A stretch of DNA of 64,000 nt, taken from positions 1 through 64,000 of the forward strand of contig NZ_JBBBNV010000009.1 in the NCBI RefSeq assembly GCF_037137075.1, given 5' to 3'. Source of the stretch: JBBBNV01 sp037137075 (GTDB lineage: Bacteria; Bacillota; Bacilli; Paenibacillales; NBRC-103111). Below, piece after piece: positions 17,500 to 27,241 of the stretch (positions are counted from its first letter, which is position 1; each line of letters starts with the position of its first letter). The position numbers were made by a program, and so were the translations under genes. The notes beneath the pieces were generated by a model. That model did no database searches and had not been told where the DNA came from. It saw only the letters and a program-made list of their open reading frames with translations.

Positions 17500-18873
17500 T
17501 TATTCGAAACCGGTTAAACGCTTGGATTTGCCGTCTTTTTTATACCCTGCATCAAATTCCTTCAGGGCAGCGTCGACATTTCCGTTAATAAAGAAGGTTT
17601 GCAGCGTTTTCTGGAAATCCGAAAAGGTAGGGGTCAGGCGGTTTTGAATATTGACTTTGGCCTTCCCGGCATCAATCAGCGCTTGCACCTGCTTCTGAAC
17701 CGGGTACAGCTCGCTCTTGGCATCCTTGAAGATCGGAATGCCTGGCGCGTTTTGATAGTACAAGTTCACCATATCCGCAGAAATCATGTATTTCAATAGG
17801 TCAATCGCATCTTTAGCGTGTTTGGCCTTCTCCGGGATCATCAGCTGGTTCGGCGGCGTAATCGCAGCGATGCCTTCATCGCTGGCCGAAGGGAACGGGA
17901 AGAAGCCGATATGCTCCGCGACGAACGGCTTGCCGAATTTCTTCTCCAGCTGCGGAATGATGCCATCCAGCATGAAGGCCATCGCGACCTTGCCTTCGCC
18001 CATCAGATTTTGCAGCTCGTCATAGGTGCCTGCCATAACATTGTTCTGCATCAGGCCCAAGTCCCGCAGCTCCTTCTGCTTGACGAACAAATCTCTGACC
18101 TGAGGAATGTCAGCCAGATTCAGCTTATTGGCCTCCAGCTTCTGAACGCCCTCATCACCAATGGCCGGATCGACGTTCGTCACCCATCCTGTCAGGTAAA
18201 ACACCTGCGGCGGCCAGCCGTCCTTCACACTCTCATAAAACGGTGTGACGCCTGCGGCTTTAATTTTCTTAGCGATCTCAAGCAAATCGGCATAGTTTTT
18301 CGGAGGCTGGACACCGGCTTTTTGGAAAACGTCCTTGTTGTAATAGACGCCCATCATGCCGGTAGCGCCGAAGGGCACGCCGTAAATTTTGCCGGCAGTT
18401 GTCGTTTGGAACTGCTTCATGGAAGGAATAATCCGATCCCACACCGCAGTATCCCCGGACCATTCATGCAGAGTCTCTTCCGCACGCAGCTTGACGTTCT
18501 GCTTGGTACCCGGCTGCATCAGGAACAGGTCGGGAAAATCGCCCGTCGAGAACCGGGTTTTCATCATATTGTCGTAATCCGCCCCCGGCAGCGCCTGCAA
18601 CTCCACCTTGTTGCCCGTCTGCTTCTGGTATGCTTCAAAAATTTTGGTAAACGGCGCGGAATCCACCGTATTCGGAAGCACGAAGGTCAGCGTGACAGGC
18701 TCCTTTGCCTTGGCCGGACCTGGAGAGCCCTGCCCTCCCGCGGCCGGAGTCCCGGCATCTGTCGACGCGCCGCCGCTGCAGCCTGCAAGCCCCATAACCG
18801 CCAGACAGAAGGCCAGCATCAGGAAAACCGGTTTCATCTTTTGTCTCATCCTTTGTTTCATTTTTTGTTTCAT
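17500..18873 (-). CDS. Sugar-binding lipoprotein of ABC transporter
   Basis: 457-residue extracellular solute-binding protein (family 1). The lipoprotein signal has a repetitive basic start (MKQKMKQRMRQKMK), a hydrophobic core and the lipobox LAGC (Cys32), followed by a Gly/Ala-rich linker. The ATG at 18873 was chosen because AAGGAGG lies about 9 nt before it; another ATG nearer the site leads to an immediate stop. Downstream are the two permeases. Two cre-like palindromes lie 60-100 bp upstream. Confidence 0.92.
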   Translation of the reverse strand: MKQKMKQRMRQKMKPVFLMLAFCLAVMGLAGCSGGASTDAGTPAAGGQGSPGPAKAKEPVTLTFVLPNTVDSAPFTKIFEAYQKQTGNKVELQALPGADYDNMMKTRFSTGDFPDLFLMQPGTKQNVKLRAEETLHEWSGDTAVWDRIIPSMKQFQTTTAGKIYGVPFGATGMMGVYYNKDVFQKAGVQPPKNYADLLEIAKKIKAAGVTPFYESVKDGWPPQVFYLTGWVTNVDPAIGDEGVQKLEANKLNLADIPQVRDLFVKQKELRDLGLMQNNVMAGTYDELQNLMGEGKVAMAFMLDGIIPQLEKKFGKPFVAEHIGFFPFPSASDEGIAAITPPNQLMIPEKAKHAKDAIDLLKYMISADMVNLYYQNAPGIPIFKDAKSELYPVQKQVQALIDAGKAKVNIQNRLTPTFSDFQKTLQTFFINGNVDAALKEFDAGYKKDGKSKRLTGFE

Positions 18874-18931
18874 TTCATGTACCCTCCTTGACGTTCTCTC
18901 ATGAAATGGGAAATCCGTTGAAGCCATTTAT

Positions 18932-18945
18932 TGAAATCGCTTACA
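18932..18945 (-). promoter_or_regulatory. cre-like operator (TGAAATCGCTTACA)
   Basis: Matches the CcpA cre consensus (TGNAARCGNWWWCA) at 13 of 14 positions. Located downstream of a TATAAT-like -10 on the minus strand (18951-18956), where CcpA could block transcription of the transporter operon. The remainder of 18974-19222 shows no recognisable feature. Confidence 0.55.
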
Positions 18946-18956
18946 TTCTTATTATA

Positions 18957-18970
18957 TGAAATCGGTTTCA
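18957..18970 (-). promoter_or_regulatory. Second cre/LacI-type operator (TGAAATCGGTTTCA)
   Basis: Near-perfect dyad that lies directly upstream of, and abuts, the TATAAT-like -10 at 18951-18956, i.e. in the promoter spacer. It is 25 bp from the other site. Either CcpA or a LacI-type repressor could use it. Confidence 0.5.
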
Positions 18971-19222
18971 CCAGACACATTCACGATTCCGACTTCCAAT
19001 GTTGAAAATTCCGACCTCCGCCAGGCATCGCTCCGGTCCCGCCAATCGGTGTGCCGTCCCATGACGGCGGTCAACGTTGGCGCTGGTCATGCTTCCCGGA
19101 TTCCGCCTGCCTTCCGATTATCCGCCCCGAGGCCTGCCTTGGTTGACAGCCGGTTTTTTACGCCGCCTTACTTATCACTAGAATCAGGAAAGAAGTTCAC
19201 CCCGACAGGTCATCTTTCCCGT

Positions 19223-21070
19223 TCAGTCCGCAGCTCCTTCCGAAGGCTTAACCGGCCGCTCAAACCGGAGCGTCACGCTGGTGCCGCGCCCTTCCCGGCT
19301 CTCCAGCAGCAGATCGAATTGCTCGCCCAGCCGAATCGCGTACCGGGCGTACACATTGCGGACACCGATGCCGCGTCTGGCTTGCCGAGGCGGCTCACTC
19401 TCCCGGTAAAGCCGCTCCTGGAGCATCTGGCGCACCTCGTCGAGCCGCGCCTCGGTCATCCCCGCCCCGTCATCACGAACCGTCAGCAGCACCCGGTGCC
19501 CTTCCCGCCGCGCGATAACCTGTATCAGAGTCGGTCCCCGCTTCCGTTCCCCGCCATGGTAGACGGCATTCTCCACAAGCGGCTGAAGGGTCATTTTTAA
19601 CAGCGGATAATCAGCCAGCTCCTCATCTATTATCTGCTCGCAGCGGATTTTATCCTCAAACCGGATGCCTTGGATATTCATATAAGCGTTAATTTGCTCA
19701 AGCTCCTCGCGCAGTGTGACCACCTCGTCCCCGCTGCGGGTGTTGTACCGGAACATATCGGCCAGCGACTGCGACATTTCGCCAATTTGTCCGACCTCGT
19801 AGTAATCCGCCATCGCCTTGATGCTGTCCAGCGTGTTGTACAGGAAATGCGGATTGATTTGAGAATACAGCATCGCCAGCTCCGCTTGCTGCAGCTTGAT
19901 TTGGTAAACATATTTGGTCTCGATCAGCGTTTGCAGCTCATCCTGCATATCGTTGAAATTCATCGCAATGCGGCCAATCTCATCCCTTCTCCGGATATCG
20001 ACCCGAATGGAGAAATCGCCTCGTTTAATCCGGTTGACCGTCTTGTACAAATCCAGAATCGGCCTTGTAATTCTGCGCCCGAACAGCACGGAAATCAGGA
20101 ACGTGACGACAAACGCAGCCAGCGCGGTGACCAGCGTAGCGGTCTTGATTTGATCGAGAGGACCGAAGATTTCATCCCGCGGCATAATCAGCAGCACCTT
20201 CCAGCCGGAATAGCCGGACTCCGTGTACGACACGAATTCGCTCCGGCCGCCGTTTGTTTCCCAAAAGCTGCCGGACGCCCCGTCCAGCCGCTGAAATATG
20301 CCCGCGGACAGCTCGCCGGACGAATCGCTCCGGGAAGAGAAAACCTGCTCGCCGCGTTCATTTAAAATGACAAACCGGCTGCTCGGCGATAAGCTTTCCC
20401 GCTGTCCGATTTGATCGAACAAATCGTCGGTATACTCCGCCCGCACGATAATGAAATGCAGCGGATTGGCAAAATCCCGAATCAGAATCGATGAGGCGTA
20501 GGCCGCTTCATCCCTGTATGCCCGTCCGCCGGATAGCGGTCCCTGGAAATAAACAAGCCCGTCCTTCCCCACCGTACGAAGAAACCAGTCCGACTGCCGC
20601 ACCTCATCAGCCGTCCACGGATTCCGGTTATCGGATGCATAGAGCAGCTCTCCGCTGCTGTAATAAATTTGGAACCGGGTGAAATCCCGGATGGGCGTGA
20701 TATTGAAGCCGCGGAGAAACAGGTCCCCAAGCTTTTGCCGGAACTGGAATTTCTCCTGATCGCTCATTGCCGCATAGCCGTTAATTCCGCTAATGTACTC
20801 CGAATCGTAGTATGGGGCCAGCAGGCGTCCGCGCTTGCTTTGGAAATCGTTATCCATGCTTTGCTCAATTTGCTTCACGATTTGCAGACCGGCTGCCTCA
20901 ATCCGCTCGGCCATCGTCTGATACGAAATATAGAAGGAGATGGCTCCCACCAGTGCAACGCACAGCAAAATAATGACGGTATAGCTGAGGATCAGCACCG
21001 TACGAATGCTAGAAAATCTGGCGCCGAGCTCGCCAATCGCGGCCCGGATGTTCTGTTTTACCGACAGCAT
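19223..21070 (-). CDS. YesM-type sensor histidine kinase
   Basis: 615-residue membrane kinase. TM1 at about 22-45, an extracellular Cache-like sensor domain, TM2 at about 310-330, HAMP, then a His_kinase domain (INPHFLYNTLDSIKAM, His408) and an ATPase domain (GIGVRNVYARYAIRLG). ATG at 21070 chosen because AGGAGG lies 7 nt upstream. It starts the block while its likely partner regulator lies four genes away. A ~350 bp gap with its own promoter elements separates it from the binding-protein gene. Confidence 0.92.
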   Translation of the reverse strand: MLSVKQNIRAAIGELGARFSSIRTVLILSYTVIILLCVALVGAISFYISYQTMAERIEAAGLQIVKQIEQSMDNDFQSKRGRLLAPYYDSEYISGINGYAAMSDQEKFQFRQKLGDLFLRGFNITPIRDFTRFQIYYSSGELLYASDNRNPWTADEVRQSDWFLRTVGKDGLVYFQGPLSGGRAYRDEAAYASSILIRDFANPLHFIIVRAEYTDDLFDQIGQRESLSPSSRFVILNERGEQVFSSRSDSSGELSAGIFQRLDGASGSFWETNGGRSEFVSYTESGYSGWKVLLIMPRDEIFGPLDQIKTATLVTALAAFVVTFLISVLFGRRITRPILDLYKTVNRIKRGDFSIRVDIRRRDEIGRIAMNFNDMQDELQTLIETKYVYQIKLQQAELAMLYSQINPHFLYNTLDSIKAMADYYEVGQIGEMSQSLADMFRYNTRSGDEVVTLREELEQINAYMNIQGIRFEDKIRCEQIIDEELADYPLLKMTLQPLVENAVYHGGERKRGPTLIQVIARREGHRVLLTVRDDGAGMTEARLDEVRQMLQERLYRESEPPRQARRGIGVRNVYARYAIRLGEQFDLLLESREGRGTSVTLRFERPVKPSEGAAD

Positions 21071-21101
21071 GGGCGTACCTCCTGCCATTCATTCCCAAAG
21101 T

Positions 21102-21115
21102 AGAAAACGCTATCA
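21102..21115 (-). promoter_or_regulatory. cre-like site upstream of yesM-type gene
   Basis: AGAAAACGCTATCA matches 13 of 14 cre positions and lies 32 bp before the kinase start. In the rest of 21116-21400 I see no other convincing element. Confidence 0.4.
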
Positions 21116-21402
21116 TCAGTGTAACTTCTCCGCGGCCGGGCATAATCCTTCTCCCCTGCTGTTCCAAAAGCTGTTCCAAATCCTCCCGGGCACAGGCGGC
21201 TCGCGTACTCATGCCTTCCCGGAAGGCTGATACAAGGACCATCGTGATTCAGATGCCATGCCGAACGCTGAAGCTGTGCAGGCTGAAAGAAGCACACCGC
21301 TATCTGGGGAATCCCGCCGTTTAAACTGGAAGGACAGCTTTATTTGAAGCTATAGAGGCCTTCCGGAAAGCCGCTGCCGCGGCTTCAATCCTTCGGAATT
21401 CA

Positions 21403-21450
21403 ATAAAAGCACTGCTTCTCTTCACAGCCATATCTGTGAGAAGCAGTGCT
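21403..21450 (-). terminator. Terminator after sugar dehydrogenase gene
   Basis: 13-bp stem (21408-21420 with 21438-21450) with a smaller inner CACAG/CTGTG pairing, followed on the minus strand by TTTTATTG. It lies about 60 bp past the stop of the dehydrogenase. Confidence 0.75.
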
Positions 21451-21507
21451 CATCATGTCAAACCATGTTATTGGGGCTGGTCCGCCAAGTCGGGGCGCTC
21501 GTCCTAA

Positions 21508-22635
21508 TTATTTCAGCAGCAGCAGCCGGTCGTCCTGCTCTGAAGGCGTGCCCCGGCCATCGGTATTGTTCGTGATGACGTAGGTGCGTCCTTCATGAAT
21601 CTGGACATCCCGCAGCCGCCCCCCCTTCTCCAGCACGGCCGTCAGCTTGTGCGTGTCCGTATCGAGCATGAACAGCCGCTGGCCGCGGAGCGCGGAGACC
21701 AGCAGCTTGCTATCACCGGCAAACGTGATGCCGGAGGGCGCGATCGCCGTCTCGCCGGAGTGATACAGCGGCTTAACCATGTCCGGGTGCTCCTGGTCGC
21801 CGATGATGACCGGCCAGCCGTAATTTTTCCCGGGCTCAATGCGGTTCATCTCATCATGGCCGCCCGGAGTGCCCGAAGGCCCGTGCTCCGAGCTGTACAG
21901 CGCCCCCTTGCTGTTCCAGGCCAGCCCCTGCGGGTTGCGGTGCCCGTATGAATAGACGAGCGAATTCGGAAACGGATTGTCGGCGGGAATTTGGCCGTCC
22001 AGGGTCATCCGCAGTATTTTGCCGGCAGTGCTGCTCAAATCCTGCGCCAGCTGCTCCTTTCCGGCATCCCCCGTCGTGATATACAGCTGCCGGTCCGGGC
22101 CAATCGCCAGCCGCCCCCCGTTATGCGTGACAGAGCCGGGAATGTCCTCAAGAAGCGCTCCCGCCTCGCTCCAGCTGTCTCCCTGCTTCTTCAGCAGGAC
22201 GACCCGATTGAGCACGTTCCCGTTCTCCCGGTACGTATGATAGGCGTAAGCCTGCCCGGAGGATGCAAAATCCGGCGCCAGCACCAAACCGAGAAAACCG
22301 CCTTCCCCTTGCGCAAAAACAGCCTTGCTCAGCTTCACCGGCAGACGTGTCATCTGCATGTCCTGTACGGCAACAATATTGCCTTCCCGTTCGCTGATAT
22401 AAATCGTATCCCCGTGAAATTGAATCCCCCACGGCACCCGAAGCTTCTCCGCCAAAACGGTAAAAGCGGCCTGATTCAGCTCCGCCTTGCTCCCTGCGGA
22501 CAGTGATTGTTCATGGCCGGAACCGCTCCCGCTTCCGCCCTTAAACAGGCTTTCTTCCTGCCGGCAGCCAGCCGCCGCCGCAAGCACCGCGGCAAGCTGC
22601 AGGCAGACGGCAGCCCGCCTCCAGTTTTTTGTCAT
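21508..22635 (-). CDS. PQQ-dependent sugar dehydrogenase-like lipoprotein
   Basis: 375-residue exported six-bladed beta-propeller of the glucose/sorbosone dehydrogenase (YliI/GdhB) family. The signal peptide ends in the lipobox AAAGC (about Cys23). Family motifs: PWGIQFHGD, EGGFLGLVLAPDF, GGRLAIGPDRQLYITTGDAG, SYGHRNPQGLAWN, EHGPSGTPGGHDEMNRIEPGKNYGWP. ATG at 22635 chosen because AGGAGG lies 9 nt upstream; the open frame runs to 22821. Likely oxidises aldose sugars outside the cell if PQQ is available. It is the only gene between two terminated operons, and 22636-22896 holds no clear extra feature. Confidence 0.88.
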   Translation of the reverse strand: MTKNWRRAAVCLQLAAVLAAAAGCRQEESLFKGGSGSGSGHEQSLSAGSKAELNQAAFTVLAEKLRVPWGIQFHGDTIYISEREGNIVAVQDMQMTRLPVKLSKAVFAQGEGGFLGLVLAPDFASSGQAYAYHTYRENGNVLNRVVLLKKQGDSWSEAGALLEDIPGSVTHNGGRLAIGPDRQLYITTGDAGKEQLAQDLSSTAGKILRMTLDGQIPADNPFPNSLVYSYGHRNPQGLAWNSKGALYSSEHGPSGTPGGHDEMNRIEPGKNYGWPVIIGDQEHPDMVKPLYHSGETAIAPSGITFAGDSKLLVSALRGQRLFMLDTDTHKLTAVLEKGGRLRDVQIHEGRTYVITNNTDGRGTPSEQDDRLLLLK

Positions 22636-22896
22636 CCTGCTTCCCCTCCTCGTCAGCCCTTCGGGCTCCTTGTTAGTACCATTATAAACAAATTCGCCCC
22701 GTTCTAAAAAATGCGGGGACTGTCTCCATATCGGCTGCAAGGCGGGGACGACTCCAGGATGACGACAAAGAACCCCGATCTCCGCTGCCGCGCGGGGACG
22801 AGGTTCTAGTTGTAGAAGCACACGCAGACCGCCATCTTGCAGCTATCATGCGCTTGAAGCTGCGCACAGCGTGCATGATGACGGCATCGTCTTGAA

Positions 22897-24525
22897 TTAC
22901 AAGCGCAAGTATTCGGACGGACTCTTGCCCGTTATCATTTTAAACACCTGGCTGAAATAGGTGGCGTTATTGAAGCCCACCATTTCGCTGACCTCGTATA
23001 CCATATGCCGGCCGGATTGCAGCAGCTCTACCGCCCGTTCAATCCGGTACCGGTTCAGATAGCTGACGAAGTTTTCCCCTGTGACCCGTTTGAAGAGCTG
23101 GCTGACGTATTTCGGATGGGCATACAGTCCTTTGGCCAGCGCCGCGAAGCTGATCTCCTCCGCGTAATGCGCCACGACATAAGCCTTGACGCTATCGACC
23201 AGCCGGTTGCTTTTTTTCTCGGACAGCTCCTGCCGCACCGCCTGCAGCCAAACCTCCACCATGGTATCCATCCAGCCGATCAGCTCTTTCAGCGCGTAGT
23301 GCTGCTGTATTTCCTGCAGAAACTGCTTCATCGCAATCGGCGGGGGCAGCACCGGAAAATGGCTGTTCCAGCTGTAGATAAGGGAATGGAACAGGCTGAC
23401 AAAAACGGTGTACGTATCCTGCACCGTGCCGGATGCTTCCTCCCGAAGCATATCCCTCAGTATCCCCCATGTCTCCTCGGCCTTGTCCGGGTCCAATAGG
23501 GACCAGGCATCGTTCCACTGCTTCAGCAACTGGGTATAATCGTCCGCCTCCCGCCCGCTCCGGCTGTCCCCCTCATAAGGGTATACCCGGCTCATGCCCT
23601 GGAACTCCGCAGTCTCCAGCGCTTCCCGGCTTTCGAGATACGAATCGATCACCTCGCACAGCTGTACTCTAACCGATCCGATTCCCGCTGTCGCTTCCAT
23701 CTTCAAATAGGTTGAGATTTTATCGACGATTCTGCCGGTCATTTGCACTGTCAGCTCCGGCAGCTCCTTCTCCGGGGGAGCGTCCGCATGGCTGAACATC
23801 AGCAGGACGAACAGCTCGTCGGAGTAGTCGAGCACGTGCCCTTCCAGGTGGCTGACTGTGCTCAGCTCCTGCTCCAAGGTCTCCCGGATAATATTGCCGG
23901 CCCCGAATTTCAAAAGCTGCCAATCCCGCTCCTTGAGCTTCGTCACGAAGCCGGGCCGACTCAATTGAAGGCTCACCGCAAGCACCTGCTGCGGAATGCT
24001 CAGCCCTACATAGTCAAACCGTTCCTTGAGCAGCTCATCCGGCCGATACCTGGTCGTCAGCAGCTCCAGCAGCAGCTTTTCCCGCAAATACGGCTGTATT
24101 TTGCCAATTTCCTGCTTGTACGCAAGCTCCAGCTTCCGCTTCTGCTCAAGCACATCCTGCTCGGTTATCACGTCGCGCAGCACAGCCTCAATCTCGTCCA
24201 CGCTTGCCGGCTTCAACAGGAAATGATTGACGCCCCAGCGCATCGCCGTCCTCGCGTTCTCAAACTCGTCGTATCCACTCAGGATGACAATCGGCAGTCC
24301 CGGGCATTCCTTGCGCAGCGCCTGCGTCAGCTCCAGCCCGTTCAGTCCCGGGATGTACACATCCGTCATCACCATATCGGGGCGCAGCGTCCGAAACAGC
24401 TCCAGCGCCTGCAGCCCGTCAGAGGCCGTACCGGCAATTTGCAGCCCAAGCTCGTTCCAGCGGATATGGCGGGTCAAGGCCTTCATAATGTGCGGATCGT
24501 CGTCTACCAGCAATATGGATTTCAT
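22897..24525 (-). CDS. YesN-type response regulator (REC + AraC HTH), second copy
   Basis: 542-residue regulator. Receiver domain: LLVDDDPHIMKAL and MVMTDVYIPGLNGLEL (Asp near 54). C-terminal AraC HTH: ISFAALAKGLYAHPKYVSQLFKRVTG and VSEMVGFNNATYFSQVFK. Start overlaps the sensor kinase stop by 4 bp (ATGA). Together they form a complete YesMN pair at the 3' end of the second transporter operon. Confidence 0.92.
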   Translation of the reverse strand: MKSILLVDDDPHIMKALTRHIRWNELGLQIAGTASDGLQALELFRTLRPDMVMTDVYIPGLNGLELTQALRKECPGLPIVILSGYDEFENARTAMRWGVNHFLLKPASVDEIEAVLRDVITEQDVLEQKRKLELAYKQEIGKIQPYLREKLLLELLTTRYRPDELLKERFDYVGLSIPQQVLAVSLQLSRPGFVTKLKERDWQLLKFGAGNIIRETLEQELSTVSHLEGHVLDYSDELFVLLMFSHADAPPEKELPELTVQMTGRIVDKISTYLKMEATAGIGSVRVQLCEVIDSYLESREALETAEFQGMSRVYPYEGDSRSGREADDYTQLLKQWNDAWSLLDPDKAEETWGILRDMLREEASGTVQDTYTVFVSLFHSLIYSWNSHFPVLPPPIAMKQFLQEIQQHYALKELIGWMDTMVEVWLQAVRQELSEKKSNRLVDSVKAYVVAHYAEEISFAALAKGLYAHPKYVSQLFKRVTGENFVSYLNRYRIERAVELLQSGRHMVYEVSEMVGFNNATYFSQVFKMITGKSPSEYLRL

Positions 24526-26345
24526 TGACTGTCACCGTCCAACCATTGGTTTAGCTCTTCCTCTGTCTCAATGACGGGCAGCGTCATCGTTACCTTCGTC
24601 CCGCTATTCCCGTTCCGGGCAGCCCGCAGCCCGTACGTCATGCCGCAATACAACTGAATGCGCTTGTGTACATTGTGCAGTCCGATGCCCTTAGCGCTGC
24701 CCAGCTCCCAGCCGTCCGGCAGGCCGGCTCCATTATCGGTGACGCTGATTTCCAGGCGAGGCGGCTCCCCCGGAGGCTCCAGCACACTCAGCTCCAGCTT
24801 GACAGTCAAGATGTTCAGCTTCCCTTGCGGATTGCCGTGGATTACCGCATTTTCGATTAGAGGCTGGAGAATCACCTTCGGAATGAAAAAGCCCCGGATT
24901 CGCGGGTCCATCCGCTCTTTGTAATCAATGCCGAACGACAGACGCTCCCGCTGGATGTCGACATAACAGCGCGCGTGCTCCAGCTCATCGCGGACCCGGA
25001 TGAACATTCGGCCTCCGCTCAGACCGATTCGAAGCAGCCGGCTGAGCTGCAAGATCATGCGGCTAATATCCTCCGCCTCGTAATCCAGCGCCCGCCAATG
25101 AATCATATCCAGCGTATTGTATAAGAAATGAGGCTTGATTTGCGCCTCCAGCAGCCCGGTCTCCGCTTCGCGCTTGGCCTTGCTTTCCCGCTTGACTGCA
25201 TCCATCAAGTCTGTCAGCCGGGAGGCCATATGATTAAACCCATGGGAGAGCTGGGCGTATTCCTCGGTGAAGGAAAGCTTAACCTGTGTATCGAAATGCC
25301 CCCGCTCCAGCCGTTTCATGCCTTGAATGAGGATGCGCAGCGGCCGGATAATCCGGCTGACGAAAAAATAGGCGAACGCGGCGGACAGAACAAGTCCCAG
25401 CACGCCGATACCAAACACGTACCAGCCGGCCTGGCGTGTCCCGGCCAGCAGCACGCTGACCGGCACAATTTGCACCAGCCGCCACTGGATAGTACTTGGC
25501 TTGGAGTAGATGACCAGGTGGGACGCGTTATTTTTCCACTTGATCTCATACCCGTCCTCCTGTACATAAGTCAGCGCTGTCAACCACTCGGAATCGGCTG
25601 CGCTCTCCCTGCCCTCAAAGCCCGGGTCGTCAACCTGCATCACGATTTTTCCCGCTGTATCCAGCAGCAGCACCTGCCCTTCCAGCACCAAAGGGACATC
25701 GGCAAAGCGCTGAATAATATCGGCCCGGGTCAAACGAATCAGCACATAGCCGACCGTCCCGCCCTGCTGGTTGAAGATGCGCTGGGCATACCCGATAAGC
25801 GAGGCGCCCGTCTCTTCATCCGGCAGCGAAACCCAGACCGAATCGGCCTGCTTAAGCGTCATAAACCAGCCCGTCTCCGTAATGCCGCTAATCGGATAGA
25901 TGCCATCCCCGGCGCTTCCCGAAACGTCCCGAAACACATCCGTATACAGCTCGATGGCGCTGACGCCTTTATTTACGACGAGAGTGCGCTGCAGCAGCTG
26001 CGACACCTCCCGCCGTTTTATAATCAAATCCAGCTTGCTGTCGGCGCCGCTGCGTTCCAGCCGTTCAATAAGCTCCTTGCTGCTGACCAGCGAGTAGGAC
26101 ATGCCTGTCACATTCGGAATAAAATCGAAGCCCCGCTTCGTGCTCTCGTTCAGCAGGGCCAGCCGCGCCTTGCTAATTTCGGTGAAGGTCACATCCGAGA
26201 AAGCCTGATACGCAATCCACAGCACCGCGGACAAAAACAGCAGATTAAAAAAAATGAAGCAAGACACCATTAAGGTGGATAGCTTGCTTCGCTGCAATGA
26301 AAATCGGCTAAACCGGAACGCTGGTCTCTTAAGCATGTATGTCAA
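24522..26345 (-). CDS. YesM-type sensor histidine kinase, second copy
   Basis: About 607-residue membrane kinase. TM1 follows the basic N-terminus (LMVSCFIFFNLLFLSAVLW), then an extracellular Cache-type domain, TM2 (VFGIGVLGLVLSAAFAYFFV), HAMP, phospho-acceptor QIKPHFLYNTLDMIHW and ATPase box (GIGLHNVHKRIQLYCG). A TTG at 26345 is preferred because AGGA stands 6 nt upstream; an ATG at 26336 is 3 codons further in but has no well-placed site. It follows the permease gene by about 50 bp and overlaps its regulator. Confidence 0.9.
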   Translation of the reverse strand: MTYMLKRPAFRFSRFSLQRSKLSTLMVSCFIFFNLLFLSAVLWIAYQAFSDVTFTEISKARLALLNESTKRGFDFIPNVTGMSYSLVSSKELIERLERSGADSKLDLIIKRREVSQLLQRTLVVNKGVSAIELYTDVFRDVSGSAGDGIYPISGITETGWFMTLKQADSVWVSLPDEETGASLIGYAQRIFNQQGGTVGYVLIRLTRADIIQRFADVPLVLEGQVLLLDTAGKIVMQVDDPGFEGRESAADSEWLTALTYVQEDGYEIKWKNNASHLVIYSKPSTIQWRLVQIVPVSVLLAGTRQAGWYVFGIGVLGLVLSAAFAYFFVSRIIRPLRILIQGMKRLERGHFDTQVKLSFTEEYAQLSHGFNHMASRLTDLMDAVKRESKAKREAETGLLEAQIKPHFLYNTLDMIHWRALDYEAEDISRMILQLSRLLRIGLSGGRMFIRVRDELEHARCYVDIQRERLSFGIDYKERMDPRIRGFFIPKVILQPLIENAVIHGNPQGKLNILTVKLELSVLEPPGEPPRLEISVTDNGAGLPDGWELGSAKGIGLHNVHKRIQLYCGMTYGLRAARNGNSGTKVTMTLPVIETEEELNQWLDGDSQ

Positions 26346-26392
26346 CCCGTTTCCTGTTGTTTGAAAGGCGAAACGCCCAGCATACCTTGAGC

Positions 26393-27241
26393 TTATCCTT
26401 TCAGACCGGAGGTTGCAATTCCTTCTACAAAATATTTCTGGCACAGCATAAAAATAATAAAGCAGGGCACGAGCGAGAGCACTGACATGGCGAACATCGG
26501 CCCCCAATCCGACTGGGAGCTGGAATCCAGAAACAGTCTCAGTCCGAGCGGTACCGTGTATTTGCTGACGTCACTCAAATAAATGAGCTGGCTGAAGAAA
26601 TCGTCCCACGTCCACAAAAAGGTGAAAATCGTCGTCGTAATCAGCGCCGGCAGCGCAAGCGGAATAATAATCCGCCAGTATATTTGTACCGGCCCGCAGC
26701 CGTCGATGGTTGCGGCTTCATCCAGCTCTCGCGGCAGGCCGCGGATGAACTGGACGATCAGGAAGACAAAGAAGGCATCCGTCGCCAGCCATTTGGGAAT
26801 AATAAGCGGCAAATACGTGTTGACCCACTCCAGCTGGTTGAACAAGATGTACTGCGGAATGAGGGTCACATGGTGCGGCAGCATAATCGTCATTAGCATC
26901 AGACTGAAGCCCAGCGCCTTGAAGCGGAAGTCCAGCCGGGCGAACGCGTAGGCCGCCATCGAGCAGGAAATCACATTTCCCAGCACCGCCCCGAGAGAAA
27001 CAGTAAACGAGTTGGTCAGAAACAGGGAGAACGGATTGCCCTGAATGCCGCTCCAGCCGGTGCCGTAATTGTGGAAATTCCATTCGCTGGGCCAGAACCA
27101 GGTCTCGGAAAAAATCAGGTTGGCCGGCTTGAAGGAGCTGCCCAGCATCCACAAGACCGGGTACAGCATCACAAAGGCAAGGAGCGAAATAATCGTATGC
27201 TTCAGCAAAGCAGGCCACACGCCGGAACGGAGCAGCGTCAT
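26393..27241 (-). CDS. Carbohydrate ABC transporter permease (MalG-like), second system
   Basis: 282-residue six-helix permease with EAA motif (LPRELDEAATIDGCGPVQIY). Overlaps the upstream permease stop by 4 bp. Part of the operon binding protein - permease - permease - YesM - YesN. No ATPase is encoded. Confidence 0.92.
   Translation of the reverse strand: MTLLRSGVWPALLKHTIISLLAFVMLYPVLWMLGSSFKPANLIFSETWFWPSEWNFHNYGTGWSGIQGNPFSLFLTNSFTVSLGAVLGNVISCSMAAYAFARLDFRFKALGFSLMLMTIMLPHHVTLIPQYILFNQLEWVNTYLPLIIPKWLATDAFFVFLIVQFIRGLPRELDEAATIDGCGPVQIYWRIIIPLALPALITTTIFTFLWTWDDFFSQLIYLSDVSKYTVPLGLRLFLDSSSQSDWGPMFAMSVLSLVPCFIIFMLCQKYFVEGIATSGLKG

Noticed and set aside
17818..18891. 357-codon plus-strand frame opposite the binding lipoprotein
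   Set aside because: Antisense shadow; no start site or family.
19051..19075. Possible fifth copy of the dispersed repeat (ATGACGGCGGTCAAC)
   Set aside because: Only about 15 bp match and no palindromic head; could be chance.
25128..26273. 381-codon plus-strand frame opposite the second sensor kinase
   Set aside because: Antisense shadow; the minus strand has all histidine-kinase motifs.
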